From Geobacteraceae bacterium (GTDB lineage Bacteria; Desulfobacterota; Desulfuromonadia; Geobacterales; Geobacteraceae): a stretch of 64,000 nt of DNA. Positions 25,443-34,152 of the stretch are shown here, piece after piece (position 1 is the stretch's first letter; each line of letters starts with the position of its first letter). The stretch covers positions 1 to 64,000 of the forward strand of contig JARKPN010000066.1 in NCBI GenBank assembly GCA_029975275.1, given 5' to 3'. A program made the translations under genes and the position numbers. Below the pieces are notes generated by a model, which saw only the letters and a list, made by a program, of their open reading frames with translations, made no database searches and was not told the DNA's origin.

Positions 25443-26433
25443 CGTCCCCTCCCCGGCCGGCGATAACCAGCTGCCCTTCCTCTTCCATCCTCCTGACCAC
25501 CTTGATGATCTCCGACTGGGCCCGCTCCACGTCCGAGAGCCGGACCGGCCCCATCACCTCAAGGTCCTCCCGTATCATGTCCGCGGCACGGCTGGAGATA
25601 TTCTTGAAAATCTTGTCCTTCAGCTCGTCGGTGGCGGTTTTCATGGCCAGCGTCAGGGTGTCGTTGCTGACCTCCCGCATGATGGCCTGGATGCCCCGGT
25701 CGTCCAGATGGATGAAATCTTCGAAGGTGAACAGGTGTTTCCGGATCACCTCGGCCAGCGGCGGCTTTATCACGTCCAGCTTGTCCAGGATCTGCTTCTC
25801 CCGGCTCCGGTCGAAGTGGTTGAACATGTCCACCACTTTCTCCACGCCCCCCACCTTGAAGCGCTGGATGCCGCCGATGGAGTTCAGCTCGCGCCGCATC
25901 ACCTCTTCGATGTCCGCGATGATCTCGGGAGAGACCTGGTCCACGTCGGCTATGCGCATGACCACGTCCGCCTGCAGTTCCTGGGGGAGAAATCCGATAA
26001 TCTCGCTGGTCTGCTTCGGCTTCAGCTTGGCCAGTATCACCGCGATGGTCTGGGGGTGCTCCTGTGAGAGGAAGTTGGCGATGGTCTTGGAGTCCATGCT
26101 GGCCAGCATGTCGGTGATGTCGCCGTAATTGGCCACGCTCAGCTCCTTGAGCAGGGCCTCGGCCTTTACCGGTCCCAGGGCCTTCTCCAGGATCCTGCGG
26201 ACGAATTCCTCCCCCTGGGAAAATATGCCGGTCGACGGATCGGTAATCTGCGTGTACTCGTTGACCACCTCCTGAATCACGTTCCGGTGGACGTAGCCGA
26301 GTTGCGCCATGCTCTGGCTGATCCGCTTGATCTCGTTGTCCTCCATGTGCTCGAAGACCTTGCTGGTGGCCTCCGGTCCCAGATAGAGGAGGAGTATCGC
26401 GGCCTTATCGCTCCCGTTCAGTTCCTGTCGCAT
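25429..26433 (-). CDS. fliG: Flagellar motor switch protein FliG
   Basis: The 334-aa protein has the three FliG domains: an N-terminal part that binds FliF (GSDKAAILLLYLGPEATSKVFEHM), the middle domain with the EHPQ motif (SQEHPQTIAVILAKLKP) and the C-terminal torque domain with charged residues (DDRGIQAIMREVSNDTLTLAMKTA). FliG transmits torque from the stator to the rotor. It lies 76 bp after fliF. Length is normal. Confidence 0.98.
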   Translation of the reverse strand: MRQELNGSDKAAILLLYLGPEATSKVFEHMEDNEIKRISQSMAQLGYVHRNVIQEVVNEYTQITDPSTGIFSQGEEFVRRILEKALGPVKAEALLKELSVANYGDITDMLASMDSKTIANFLSQEHPQTIAVILAKLKPKQTSEIIGFLPQELQADVVMRIADVDQVSPEIIADIEEVMRRELNSIGGIQRFKVGGVEKVVDMFNHFDRSREKQILDKLDVIKPPLAEVIRKHLFTFEDFIHLDDRGIQAIMREVSNDTLTLAMKTATDELKDKIFKNISSRAADMIREDLEVMGPVRLSDVERAQSEIIKVVRRMEEEGQLVIAGRGGDDVLV

Positions 26434-26509
26434 ATGAGTTAAGTTCCAACCTGGAGTTCCCCTCTCCCCCGTCAGGGAGGATGGAGTAAATCAGACGTGT
26501 CGGATTGCA

Positions 26510-28081
26510 CTAGTCCCGATGCTGCAGCCAGTTCTGCAGTATCTGGGCGGTCTGGTACGGGTCCTGCTTCACCTTCTCGATGAGTTCCAGCTGGTTCGAG
26601 GTATGCATTGCCAGGGCCAGCTTTTCCTTGTTCTCCAGCAGCTCGGCGCCCTCCTCCAGCGGCGAGAATCCTTCGGTCGGGGTCTTCTTCGACTGCCTGA
26701 GGATCGCCAGGAGCGGCCTGACTACGAAAAACAGCAGCGCCAGGAAGCCGAGCCCGATGAGGGCGTTCTTCAAGAGAGCCGCAATAATGGGCGCCTGCCA
26801 CCAGGCCTCGCCGGTTCCCTCCTCCATGCCGTATGCATCCTGGAACGGGATGTTGGCCACCGTCACCTGGTCCCCCCGCTCGGTGTTGAAGCCGACCGCG
26901 CTCTTGACCAGGGATTCGATCTTCTGCAGCTCATCGGCGCTTCGCGGGGTGTATCTGGGCTTGGCGCCGTCGCCGGCCGCTCCCTCCGTCTTGCCGTCCA
27001 CCAGCACGGCGACCGAGATCTTTGCCAGGGTGCCCACCGGCTCGATGATGCGCGCGGTGCTCCGGCTGATCTCGTAGTTCATGGTTTCATCGCTTTTGGA
27101 GCCCTGGCTCAGGGGCTGGGCGGCAGCGGGAGGGGTTGCCTTGCCGGTATTGGACTGTACGCCGGGGATTCCCGAAGCGCCGGCGGTCGCGCCGTTCTTT
27201 TCCTCGCGCCGCTGCTCGCTCCTGACAACGGTCGATTCCGGGTCGTAGCGTTCCTCGTACTTCTCCACCTGCTTGAAATCGAACACCGCGTTGACCCTGG
27301 CCACCGATTTGCCGGTCCCGACGGCCTTGTCCAGGATCGACTGCAGCCGCTCCTCAACGGTCTTCTCGTAGCTCCGCTGCATTTCGAGCATGGTCGAGGT
27401 CATCTTGCCGTTCAGGTCCGAGCCGCCGGTCCTGCTCAGCACCTTGCCCCTGCTGTCGAGCACGCTGACGTTGTCCGGGTCCATCCCCTCCACGGACGAA
27501 GCCACCAGGTGGACAATCCCCTGGACCTCGCTGTCCCGCGGGGGGGCGGCCGTCTTCATCTTGAGCACCACCGAGGCGCTGGGCGCCTTTTCCTCGTCCT
27601 TGAAGAGCGACTTCGCGGGTATCGCCAGATGCACCCGCGCCTGTTCGACCCCGGTGAGCTGGGATATGGTCCGGGAAAGCTCTCCCTGCAGGGCGCGCTG
27701 GTAGTTGAGCTTCTGCACGAACTCGGTCATGCCGAAATTCTTGCGATCAAAGATCTCGAAACCTACCCCACCCCCCTGGGGAAGCCCTTCCGAGGCGAGC
27801 GAGAGGCGGAGTTCGTAGACCTTGTCGGCCGGGACCAGGATTGCCGAACCGTCCGCCTCGATGCGATAGGGGACCTTCTGCTCTTTCAGCTTCCTGACGA
27901 TCTCACCCGCGTCCTCGCCGCTCAGCCTGGCGAACAGGGGACGGTACTCGGTCCGGTTGGCGAACACGATCAGCAGGGTGAACATGAGGATCGAGAGACC
28001 CAGCACTCCACCCACGATCCAGCGTTTGGCCACGCTGAGGGCGAGAAACGGTTCGATCAGTTTTTTGATTGCTTCCGGCAT
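26510..28081 (-). CDS. fliF: Flagellar MS-ring protein FliF
   Basis: The 523-aa protein has an N-terminal membrane segment at about 25-45, YscJ/FliF ring-building motifs (ADKVYELRLSLASEGLPQGG, YQRALQGELSRTISQL), a periplasmic beta region, a second membrane segment near 435-460 and a cytosolic tail that binds FliG. FliF forms the MS-ring, the base for the whole motor. It lies 6 bp after fliE. Length and topology fit the family. Confidence 0.97.
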   Translation of the reverse strand: MPEAIKKLIEPFLALSVAKRWIVGGVLGLSILMFTLLIVFANRTEYRPLFARLSGEDAGEIVRKLKEQKVPYRIEADGSAILVPADKVYELRLSLASEGLPQGGGVGFEIFDRKNFGMTEFVQKLNYQRALQGELSRTISQLTGVEQARVHLAIPAKSLFKDEEKAPSASVVLKMKTAAPPRDSEVQGIVHLVASSVEGMDPDNVSVLDSRGKVLSRTGGSDLNGKMTSTMLEMQRSYEKTVEERLQSILDKAVGTGKSVARVNAVFDFKQVEKYEERYDPESTVVRSEQRREEKNGATAGASGIPGVQSNTGKATPPAAAQPLSQGSKSDETMNYEISRSTARIIEPVGTLAKISVAVLVDGKTEGAAGDGAKPRYTPRSADELQKIESLVKSAVGFNTERGDQVTVANIPFQDAYGMEEGTGEAWWQAPIIAALLKNALIGLGFLALLFFVVRPLLAILRQSKKTPTEGFSPLEEGAELLENKEKLALAMHTSNQLELIEKVKQDPYQTAQILQNWLQHRD

Positions 28082-28087
28082 AATGGA

Positions 28088-28405
28088 TTACACCTGCATC
28101 CTCATGATTTCGTGGTATGCATCGACCGCCTTGTTCCGGACCTGGGTAAGGAACTGGAAGGAGATACTCGACTTCTCCATGGCTATCATCACCTCGTGGA
28201 GGCCCTTGGATTCACCGGTGGCGAGTTGCTGCACGGCCGTGTCCGCCTGGATCTGCAGGTCGTTCACCTGTTTGACCATGTCACCCAGCACCCTGGTAAA
28301 CCCTTCCGCGGCACCGGTGCCCTTGGTGCCGCCTGTCCCCTCGGCGGGAAACGGACGGGAAATCCCGTAAACCCCCATGCCGCTCTCTATTCCCTTGATG
28401 ACCAT
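28088..28405 (-). CDS. fliE: Hook-basal body protein FliE
   Basis: The 105-aa protein has the FliE C-terminal signature HEVMIAMEKSSISFQFLTQVRNK followed by VDAYHEIMRMQV. FliE joins the MS-ring and export gate to the rod. I chose ATG 28405, which follows a strong GGGAGGAG motif; a start 5 codons upstream is less likely. A 260-bp gap with a hairpin element separates it from flgC, an unusual space in this operon. Confidence 0.96.
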   Translation of the reverse strand: MVIKGIESGMGVYGISRPFPAEGTGGTKGTGAAEGFTRVLGDMVKQVNDLQIQADTAVQQLATGESKGLHEVMIAMEKSSISFQFLTQVRNKAVDAYHEIMRMQV

Positions 28406-28540
28406 TGCTCCTCCCGTCAATAGAAATGATGCAGAAAGAATTTAACAATCAGTCGGCCCGGACCCGTGCCCAAATAAACCAGCCAGATTCCATCCGGAAA
28501 CTCCGGAGAAGAAGCTATTGGTTTCTGATTCGGAAAGCGG

Positions 28541-28646
28541 GGATTTTTTGTCCTGGCAAGGAAATCAAGGGGTTGCGCGGAGGCGTACACGTAGTACGCC
28601 GCACAAGCAAGCCCGCGGATTGACACAGCCAGGGCGGAAAAGCACC
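28541..28646. repeat. Hairpin-containing MITE/REP-like element between flgC and fliE
   Basis: A central perfect hairpin GGCGTAC-ACGTA-GTACGCC (28582-28600) is embedded in a larger imperfect inverted repeat. The outer ends match as CCTGGC near 28552-28557 and GCCAGG near 28628-28633, with T-rich/A-rich extensions. Only one copy is seen in this window. The symmetric outline suggests a non-autonomous mobile repeat inserted in the flgC-fliE gap. Confidence 0.5.
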
Positions 28647-28665
28647 CTTTCCGGGCAGAAATCGG

Positions 28666-29103
28666 CTACCTGCCCAGCTCCAGCGTCTTCAGTGCCATGG
28701 ACTTGGCCGCCTGGGCAGCGGTGATGTTCGCCTCGTAGGCCCGGGTGGCGATGACCATGTCGGCCATCTCCTCCACCACGTTGATGTTCGGCAGCGCCAC
28801 GAAACCCTCGGCGTTCGCATCCGGGTGCCTCGGGTCGTACTGGAGGCGGGGCGGCGAGTTGTCCTCCACAATCTGCGTCACCTCGACGCCGGCCGGTCGA
28901 TTGCCGCTGAACCGGCTGAGCGTCTCACCGAACCCGGGAGCCGGCGGGGCAGCGGCGAAGACCGCGTCCTTGCGCTTGTACGGCCCCCCATCGGCGGTCC
29001 TGGTGGAATTGACGTTGGCCAGGTTGGCGGAAATAAGGTTTATCCGCGTCCTCTCCGCCTTGAGCGCCGACGCGCTCAGGTCCATCGCTGAGAAGAAGTC
29101 CAT
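28666..29103 (-). CDS. flgC: Proximal rod protein FlgC
   Basis: The 145-aa protein has an N-terminal rod motif RINLISANLANVNSTRTADGGPYKRKDAVF and a C-terminal helix with NINVVEEMADMVIATRAYEANI. FlgC forms part of the proximal rod with FlgB and FlgF. It starts one base after the flgB stop, so the two are translated together. Length is typical of the family. Confidence 0.97.
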   Translation of the reverse strand: MDFFSAMDLSASALKAERTRINLISANLANVNSTRTADGGPYKRKDAVFAAAPPAPGFGETLSRFSGNRPAGVEVTQIVEDNSPPRLQYDPRHPDANAEGFVALPNINVVEEMADMVIATRAYEANITAAQAAKSMALKTLELGR

Positions 29104-29526
29104 TTAGTTACCCCCCCGCACCGCATATTTGAGGCCTTCGAATTTCTTTGACAGAACCTGGACCGAGGCGTTGAACAGGATCTGGTTTTCGGCCATCCGT
29201 CCCATTTCCCGCTCCAGATCGACCCCGTTCCCGTCCCTCCCCATGCCGCTGGCCGGGGTCTCCTCCAGGGTACCCTGCACCTCGTCCAGCCTGTCCGCAC
29301 TCCCCCTGAGGGGGATGTGGCGCGGGTTGGGGGAGGCAACCTTCACTCCTCTCCCGTCCTGCAGGGCGCCCTTGAGCTCCTGCTCGAAGGAGAGGGACTT
29401 TGGGACATAGCCCGGCGTCTCGGTGTTGGAGATGTTCGCGGCGATATACAGGTGATTTTGCGCCCTCAGATCCAGATTTCTGGCGACCAGGTTAATCGTT
29501 GCGCCGAAGAGTTCATCGATTGCCAT
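29104..29526 (-). CDS. flgB: Proximal rod protein FlgB
   Basis: The 140-aa protein carries the rod motif YIAANISNTETPGYVPKSLSFEQEL near residue 30 and a short C-terminal helix (LSKKFEGLKYAVRGGN). FlgB is the most proximal rod subunit. ATG 29526 was chosen for its GGAGG motif 6 bp upstream; a start 6 codons earlier lacks one. It is the first gene of the long flgBC-fliEFGHIJ-fliK-flgDE operon and lies about 45 bp below a sigma-54 promoter. Confidence 0.96.
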   Translation of the reverse strand: MAIDELFGATINLVARNLDLRAQNHLYIAANISNTETPGYVPKSLSFEQELKGALQDGRGVKVASPNPRHIPLRGSADRLDEVQGTLEETPASGMGRDGNGVDLEREMGRMAENQILFNASVQVLSKKFEGLKYAVRGGN

Positions 29527-29570
29527 GGATGCCTCCGTTTGCACTGGTGTCGTGGTGCTGCAATGGGATG

Positions 29571-29586
29571 AGCAAAACCCGTACCA
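29571..29586 (-). promoter_or_regulatory. Sigma-54 promoter of the flgB operon
   Basis: The minus strand reads TGGTAC-GGGTT-TTGCT, with exact -24/-12 spacing. It would drive flgBC-fliEFGHIJ-fliK-flgDE, about 11 kb of early and middle flagellar genes. The TGGTAC variant is shared with the promoter at 37724-37739. Confidence 0.75.
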
Positions 29587-29673
29587 GCGATTATCATGTG
29601 TTATTTCAATGAGATACGGTATCAGGCGTTGAGACGGGCCATTGACGATCCCGCTGTTTTTTGACAGGAGACA

Positions 29674-31785
29674 TTATTTTGACGGACGCTCCATCTCCAG
29701 CCGGCCCTGCCAGGACTGGTCGACCAGCGCCTGGACGGCCAGGCTTCTCCAGACCGGGTCGCGCCCCTCCTTGACGAGCCGTTCCCAGCAGGCCCTGGCG
29801 TCGGCGTATTTCCCGTCCAGCATCTCCACCTCGCCCATCTTATAGAGGAACATCTCCCGGCGCTCGCCGGTCGACACCTCGAACCCCTTGCGAAAGACAG
29901 CCAGCGCCCCCGGCCTGTCCCTGCGCGCCAGCCTGCCGGAGGCAAGGACCATCCTGGCGTCCGCCGCCAGGGTCGTATCGGCGGCGCTTCCGATTCTTTC
30001 AAGGTAGATCTCCATGGACCGTTCAGCCCGTTGCGGGTCCCGTTGCCGCTCGCATGCCTTGCCCAGGTAGTAGTAGCTTTCCGGTGAGGAGGAGCCCTCC
30101 TTGCGGACAAGGATGGGAGCGAGCGTGGCGGAGACCGCGGCCATGTCGCCGTTCCGGTACTGGAGCCAGCCGAGCCGGTCCCGGACCCGGCCGGCCAATC
30201 CGTCGGCCGGGAATCTGGCCAGGAAGACCTTGGCCGCGGCTTCGGTCATGGGTAATTCGCCGAGCGTCCAGGAGTTCTCGATGATGCGGTAGTAGAGGAA
30301 TCTGGTGTTTTCGCCGGGCCACTCCGTCTCGACCAGGGACGAAAACAGGTCCAGTTCTTCCCGGACCATCCCCAGGGCCTGGAAGCACCTGGAGATACGC
30401 GGTATGAAACTCCGGTCGAGGGCACACTGGGCAAGGTAGCCCTGATTGTCCAGGGCGAGCCGGACCAGCCCCTTGCAATCCCCGCCCCGATCCAGCTCAC
30501 GGTAGAGACAGACCAGAAGCTCTTCGCGCATGGTCTTTGCCACATTGGCGAAGATCCCGCCCGGAAACCCCTTACCGTATTCCACCACCGCGGCCAGGGC
30601 GTCGTGGACCGGCCCGTACAACGCCTCCAGGAGGGCCCATTTGAACAGGGCCTCCTCCTTGAGTCCGGTCTCGCTGGCCAGCCGGCTGATCCGCTTGTAT
30701 TCGCCCGCGAGGGTCCGGTAGTCCTGGCCGTTGACCGCGAACATCCGCCGGTCCGCAAGCCGGATGGATGCCAGCAGGGATGCGCGGGTACCCGGGAAGC
30801 CCGCCGCCACCGTACGGTAGAGGGCCACCGCGTCCATCTCCCGTCCTCCCCGCGCCATGATGTCCCCCTTGCGTACCAGCAGCAGGGGACCGTATTTGCC
30901 GTCCGCCATCCCGACGATGAGTCGTTCGAACATCCTGGTCCCGGCCGCGATCTCTCCGCAGCGCGCCAGCGTGTCGCCGTAGCAGAACACGATGGACGGA
31001 CTCTCCACCATGTATTCAGGCCAGAGGCGCTCGCCCTCCCGGAACCAACGGAGCGCGGATCCGTATTTCTGCAACTGGTACTGGGCCTCGCCGAGACGGT
31101 ACGCGGCTATGGCCCTGGCCGAAGGAACGCGATCCAGAAGTGACGTGAACACCTCCTCCGCCTCGGCACCCCGCTCCCGGTAGAGGGCCTCCTCCCCCCT
31201 GAGAAAGGTCCCCACGTCGGCTGCCGGGATGAGTTTCTTGATCAGGGTTCCGGGAGTGGGGAAAAAGGGGAGCTCGGACTTGAGAGACGGCGAGAACTCC
31301 CGGATCAGCTTGCCGGCGCCGTTCCAGATCCGCTCCCTCCCCTCCGGCATGGCCGCGGTCCCGTTTTGTTGCGGGAAATTGCCCACGTCGAATATCAGGA
31401 CGTTAGGCGCCGTACCGTCGATAATGCGCACGCCGGTTCCGCCCTCCCTGAAGGTGAGTCCCACCAGGAGCCGGTCACCCCTGTCCGCCGCCCTTACGTT
31501 GCCGATGCGAGCGTCCGCATAGTTCCGATACCTCTTCGGCAGGGAGCCGGCCGCGCCGGGGAAGGTCAGAAGCACCCTGCCGCCGGGAGGTAACGACGAC
31601 GTATAGTGCTGGGGAGCGGCGAAAACGAGGGTAATACGGGTGGAAAGGGCGTGGGGCTTGATCTCCGCGCGGCACAAGCGGTTGGGCAGGCCCGCCCCGC
31701 AAGCCGCACCGACCGTCAGGAGCACGAGCAGGACCGCAACGGCGGCGCACCTCACGACGGCGACTGGTGTTCGGACAACGGGCAT
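29674..31785 (-). CDS. Periplasmic TPR-repeat protein with AMIN-like N-terminal domain
   Basis: The 703-aa protein has a signal peptide (VVRCAAVAVLLVLLTVGAACGAG). A beta-rich domain follows at about 25-130, resembling AMIN domains that bind the cell wall (LCRAEIKPHALSTRITLVF, LLVGLTFREGGTGVRI). Tetratricopeptide-type helices then fill most of the protein (AAYRLGEAQYQLQKYGSALRWF, ESYYYLGKACERQ). ATG 31785 follows GGAGA. It lies just upstream of the flgB promoter on the same strand. A role in placing flagellar parts in the envelope is inferred from location; no enzyme motif is visible. Confidence 0.8.
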   Translation of the reverse strand: MPVVRTPVAVVRCAAVAVLLVLLTVGAACGAGLPNRLCRAEIKPHALSTRITLVFAAPQHYTSSLPPGGRVLLTFPGAAGSLPKRYRNYADARIGNVRAADRGDRLLVGLTFREGGTGVRIIDGTAPNVLIFDVGNFPQQNGTAAMPEGRERIWNGAGKLIREFSPSLKSELPFFPTPGTLIKKLIPAADVGTFLRGEEALYRERGAEAEEVFTSLLDRVPSARAIAAYRLGEAQYQLQKYGSALRWFREGERLWPEYMVESPSIVFCYGDTLARCGEIAAGTRMFERLIVGMADGKYGPLLLVRKGDIMARGGREMDAVALYRTVAAGFPGTRASLLASIRLADRRMFAVNGQDYRTLAGEYKRISRLASETGLKEEALFKWALLEALYGPVHDALAAVVEYGKGFPGGIFANVAKTMREELLVCLYRELDRGGDCKGLVRLALDNQGYLAQCALDRSFIPRISRCFQALGMVREELDLFSSLVETEWPGENTRFLYYRIIENSWTLGELPMTEAAAKVFLARFPADGLAGRVRDRLGWLQYRNGDMAAVSATLAPILVRKEGSSSPESYYYLGKACERQRDPQRAERSMEIYLERIGSAADTTLAADARMVLASGRLARRDRPGALAVFRKGFEVSTGERREMFLYKMGEVEMLDGKYADARACWERLVKEGRDPVWRSLAVQALVDQSWQGRLEMERPSK

Positions 31786-32031
31786 GATGTTCTCTCCGCG
31801 CTCTAAGGCCGCGTTTCCCACGGGGGCAACCTATCAGAAACCGACTTGGAATACGCTGCGAGGAATCGAGCGTAAGGATGCACTCTACCGTGGATAACCG
31901 GCAAGAGCCGTGCCTGCTGGGGCATAAGGACTTAATCGTGTATTTTCGGGGAGTTATGGATAATCGGGAAAATCCGGTGAGATGAAGTCAAAGAAACGGC
32001 GGAGGCCGGCGGTCGTGATTTTGACACCGGC

Positions 32032-33096
32032 TCATGGGGCGTCGAGGCGTTTTGACAGCTTGGCCAGCAGCTCGTGCTCGTCATAGGGTTTCAGGATGAT
32101 GTCGTTGGCGCCGTTTTTTACCGCCTTCAGGACCCCGGTACGGGTCCACTGGCGCGCGCACATGATAATCGGCAGGCCGGGGTCCGGAGAGATGTGCCTC
32201 AACCTGGCGCAGAGTGACAGGTCCCGTTCCCCGGCCCTGTCGGTCCCCAGCACCACCGCCCTGATCCCTTCGTCCGCCAGGAGCCCGTGGATGTCCGCGC
32301 CAAGATGCGCCGCAATGGGAGCGAACCCACCAGATTCGAGCAGCTCCCCGACGCGCTCGCGTTCCCCGGAATCGTCGTCCAGGACCAGCACCGCCGGCGG
32401 GCGTCCACCCTCTTCACCGGGGGACCCGGCCCGGCCGCCGTCCCCGTCCGGAAACATCCTGCGAAGGGATTCCGCCTGGTCGTGGACCGTATCGTCGCCG
32501 GCCCCCGGTTCCTCCGGCTCCTGGGGATCGAACAGGTTTGCCAGGGTGAGGGGAACCAGCAGGTCGAACCGGTTCAGCTCTTCTCCCCCCAATCTTATCT
32601 GGGCCTTGTAGACCAGGTACTCCGCGTCGGGTATCGGGATTTCGTCGGTGACCTCATCCATCTGGGGTACGAACTTGAGGGGAGGAAGCTGCTTGAGGTG
32701 GACCTTGTGCGGCAGGCAGGGCTGGAACACCGAGTTGAAGGAGCCGATAATCTGGTTCGCTATCTCGGAAAAGGCATCCGTATCGTCCTCTTCCAGGATG
32801 AGGAGCTTCTTCTTTTCGGATATCCTGGCCGCCGGGATGCCGAGGAGAAGCCCGCTCATCAGGATTGCGTCCCGGAGGGCGAACACCATGAAAAGCCGGC
32901 CGGGATAGTCCTCCCGCGACTCGACCCCCACCACGAACGCCGAGTCCTCCAGGTCCTCCAGGTACCCCTCCCTGGAACTTTCCAGGACAGCGGTGTCCTT
33001 GACCTCAAGCTCCTGGTTCAGGAGCATGCTGCTCTCCTCGGCCGACTGCCTGAGGGCGGACTGGAGCATCTTGCGCAGCTTCTTGAATTCAGCCAT
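32032..33096 (-). CDS. CheC/FliY-like domain fused to a degenerate receiver
   Basis: The 354-aa protein has an N-terminal CheC/CheX-like region with SEIANQIIGSFN at about 110-121, which keeps the E-x-x-N spacing of CheC-type phosphatases. A disordered linker (about 190-232) is followed by a receiver domain (VLVLDDD at 236-242, IILKPYDEHELL near the end). At the expected phospho-acceptor place the sequence is VVLGTD, with Gly284 instead of Asp. The acidic pocket and the Lys are present. It is the last gene of a cheY-cheX-type cluster. It may act as a phosphate-independent adaptor or as a CheY-P phosphatase. Confidence 0.75.
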   Translation of the reverse strand: MAEFKKLRKMLQSALRQSAEESSMLLNQELEVKDTAVLESSREGYLEDLEDSAFVVGVESREDYPGRLFMVFALRDAILMSGLLLGIPAARISEKKKLLILEEDDTDAFSEIANQIIGSFNSVFQPCLPHKVHLKQLPPLKFVPQMDEVTDEIPIPDAEYLVYKAQIRLGGEELNRFDLLVPLTLANLFDPQEPEEPGAGDDTVHDQAESLRRMFPDGDGGRAGSPGEEGGRPPAVLVLDDDSGERERVGELLESGGFAPIAAHLGADIHGLLADEGIRAVVLGTDRAGERDLSLCARLRHISPDPGLPIIMCARQWTRTGVLKAVKNGANDIILKPYDEHELLAKLSKRLDAP

Positions 33097-33124
33097 GGGT
33101 AACAGCCTACCGTGCCGGAGCCGG

Positions 33125-33628
33125 TTATTCCTTCCTCAGTTTCAGACTTACCAGAAATTTTTCATCTTCGTGGGTAAAGGGGACGACAACGCAATCGCTC
33201 TCGGCCATGGCGTTGATGCTGTACTCCTCGCCGGAGATGACCGTGGGAATGGACAGGTTGATGTCGGTCCCTCCCTTGGAAAGGACCATCTTCACGTGTC
33301 CGCCGAGCATGTTGGCTATCTCCCCCAGCGCGTCGTTTACGTCCTCTCCGACCTCTTCCACGTCCATCCCCAGCATGTTCGAGGTGATGCGCAGGGCAAA
33401 GCTCTGCGGGCAATGTATCGACAGGATGCCCGTATAGGTGCCCGCCATGCCAACCATGCCGCTCACGCTGCAATGGAAATGATTGACCGACTCCTGCAGG
33501 GGGAAACTGTCTTCAAGGTCCATCATGACCATGGTGGAAAAGACCTCTTTGGTGGCTTTGATGACGTGGCGCGCCATCTCGTCTTCACTAATATGAATCG
33601 CTTCCCTGACTGCTGCATTGAGGTTCAT
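33125..33628 (-). CDS. cheX: CheY-phosphatase CheX
   Basis: The 167-aa protein has the CheX fold signature VNDALGEIANMLGGHVKMVL with the active-site pair Glu103 and Asn106, preceded by SVSGMVGMAGTYTGILSIHC. CheX dephosphorylates CheY-P. The start overlaps the stop of the preceding cheY-like gene by 4 bp, so the response regulator and its phosphatase are co-translated. It is followed 28 bp later by the CheC-like/pseudo-receiver gene. Confidence 0.9.
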   Translation of the reverse strand: MNLNAAVREAIHISEDEMARHVIKATKEVFSTMVMMDLEDSFPLQESVNHFHCSVSGMVGMAGTYTGILSIHCPQSFALRITSNMLGMDVEEVGEDVNDALGEIANMLGGHVKMVLSKGGTDINLSIPTVISGEEYSINAMAESDCVVVPFTHEDEKFLVSLKLRKE

Positions 33629-33987
33629 ATCAGACCTCCCAGTTTTTCATTGAGCTGGTCCGGAGTGAACGGTTTCTTGATGCTGGCGCTGGCGCCGCTT
33701 GCAATCGCCTCGTTTATGATGTCCTCGCCGCCTTCAGTGGTTATCATCACGATGGGGACGCCGTTGCCGTTCCCCCGTACCTGCTTGATGAACTCCAGAC
33801 CGTCCATGTTAGGCATGTTTATGTCCGAAAGGACCAGGTGCACGCTCTTGCTCCCCAGGACGCTCAGCCCCTCGATGCCGTCGCCCGCCTCGTAGATGTC
33901 GTCCACGGCAAGCCCCGCCTGCCTGAGGGATCGGGAGATTATCTTCCTCATTGTGGAGGAATCGTCCACAATCAACACGTTTGCCAT
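33625..33987 (-). CDS. CheY-like single-domain response regulator
   Basis: The 120-aa receiver domain has the acidic pair in VLIVDDSSTMRKI, the phospho-acceptor Asp in LVLSDINMPNMDGLEFI and the conserved Lys in IKKPFTPDQL. There is no output domain. It is coupled to cheX, which points to a motor-switching CheY or a signal sink. The phospho-acceptor is followed by INMPNMDG, usual for CheY. Its kinase could be the PAS kinase upstream or a CheA elsewhere. Confidence 0.93.
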   Translation of the reverse strand: MANVLIVDDSSTMRKIISRSLRQAGLAVDDIYEAGDGIEGLSVLGSKSVHLVLSDINMPNMDGLEFIKQVRGNGNGVPIVMITTEGGEDIINEAIASGASASIKKPFTPDQLNEKLGGLI

Positions 33988-34152
33988 AACCAGCTCTCCT
34001 CTCTTTTCGAATCAGAAATCCGTGGTTTTTATCCGGCATTGCCGGGCGAAAACATCCTCGGTAATCGCCGTGCCGCTTCCCGTCTCTTATCGCCATGTGA
34101 TGGCATAACTTTAGATATTTCTTTCCTGCATCCGGCCGTTGTCCCGGCCGCC

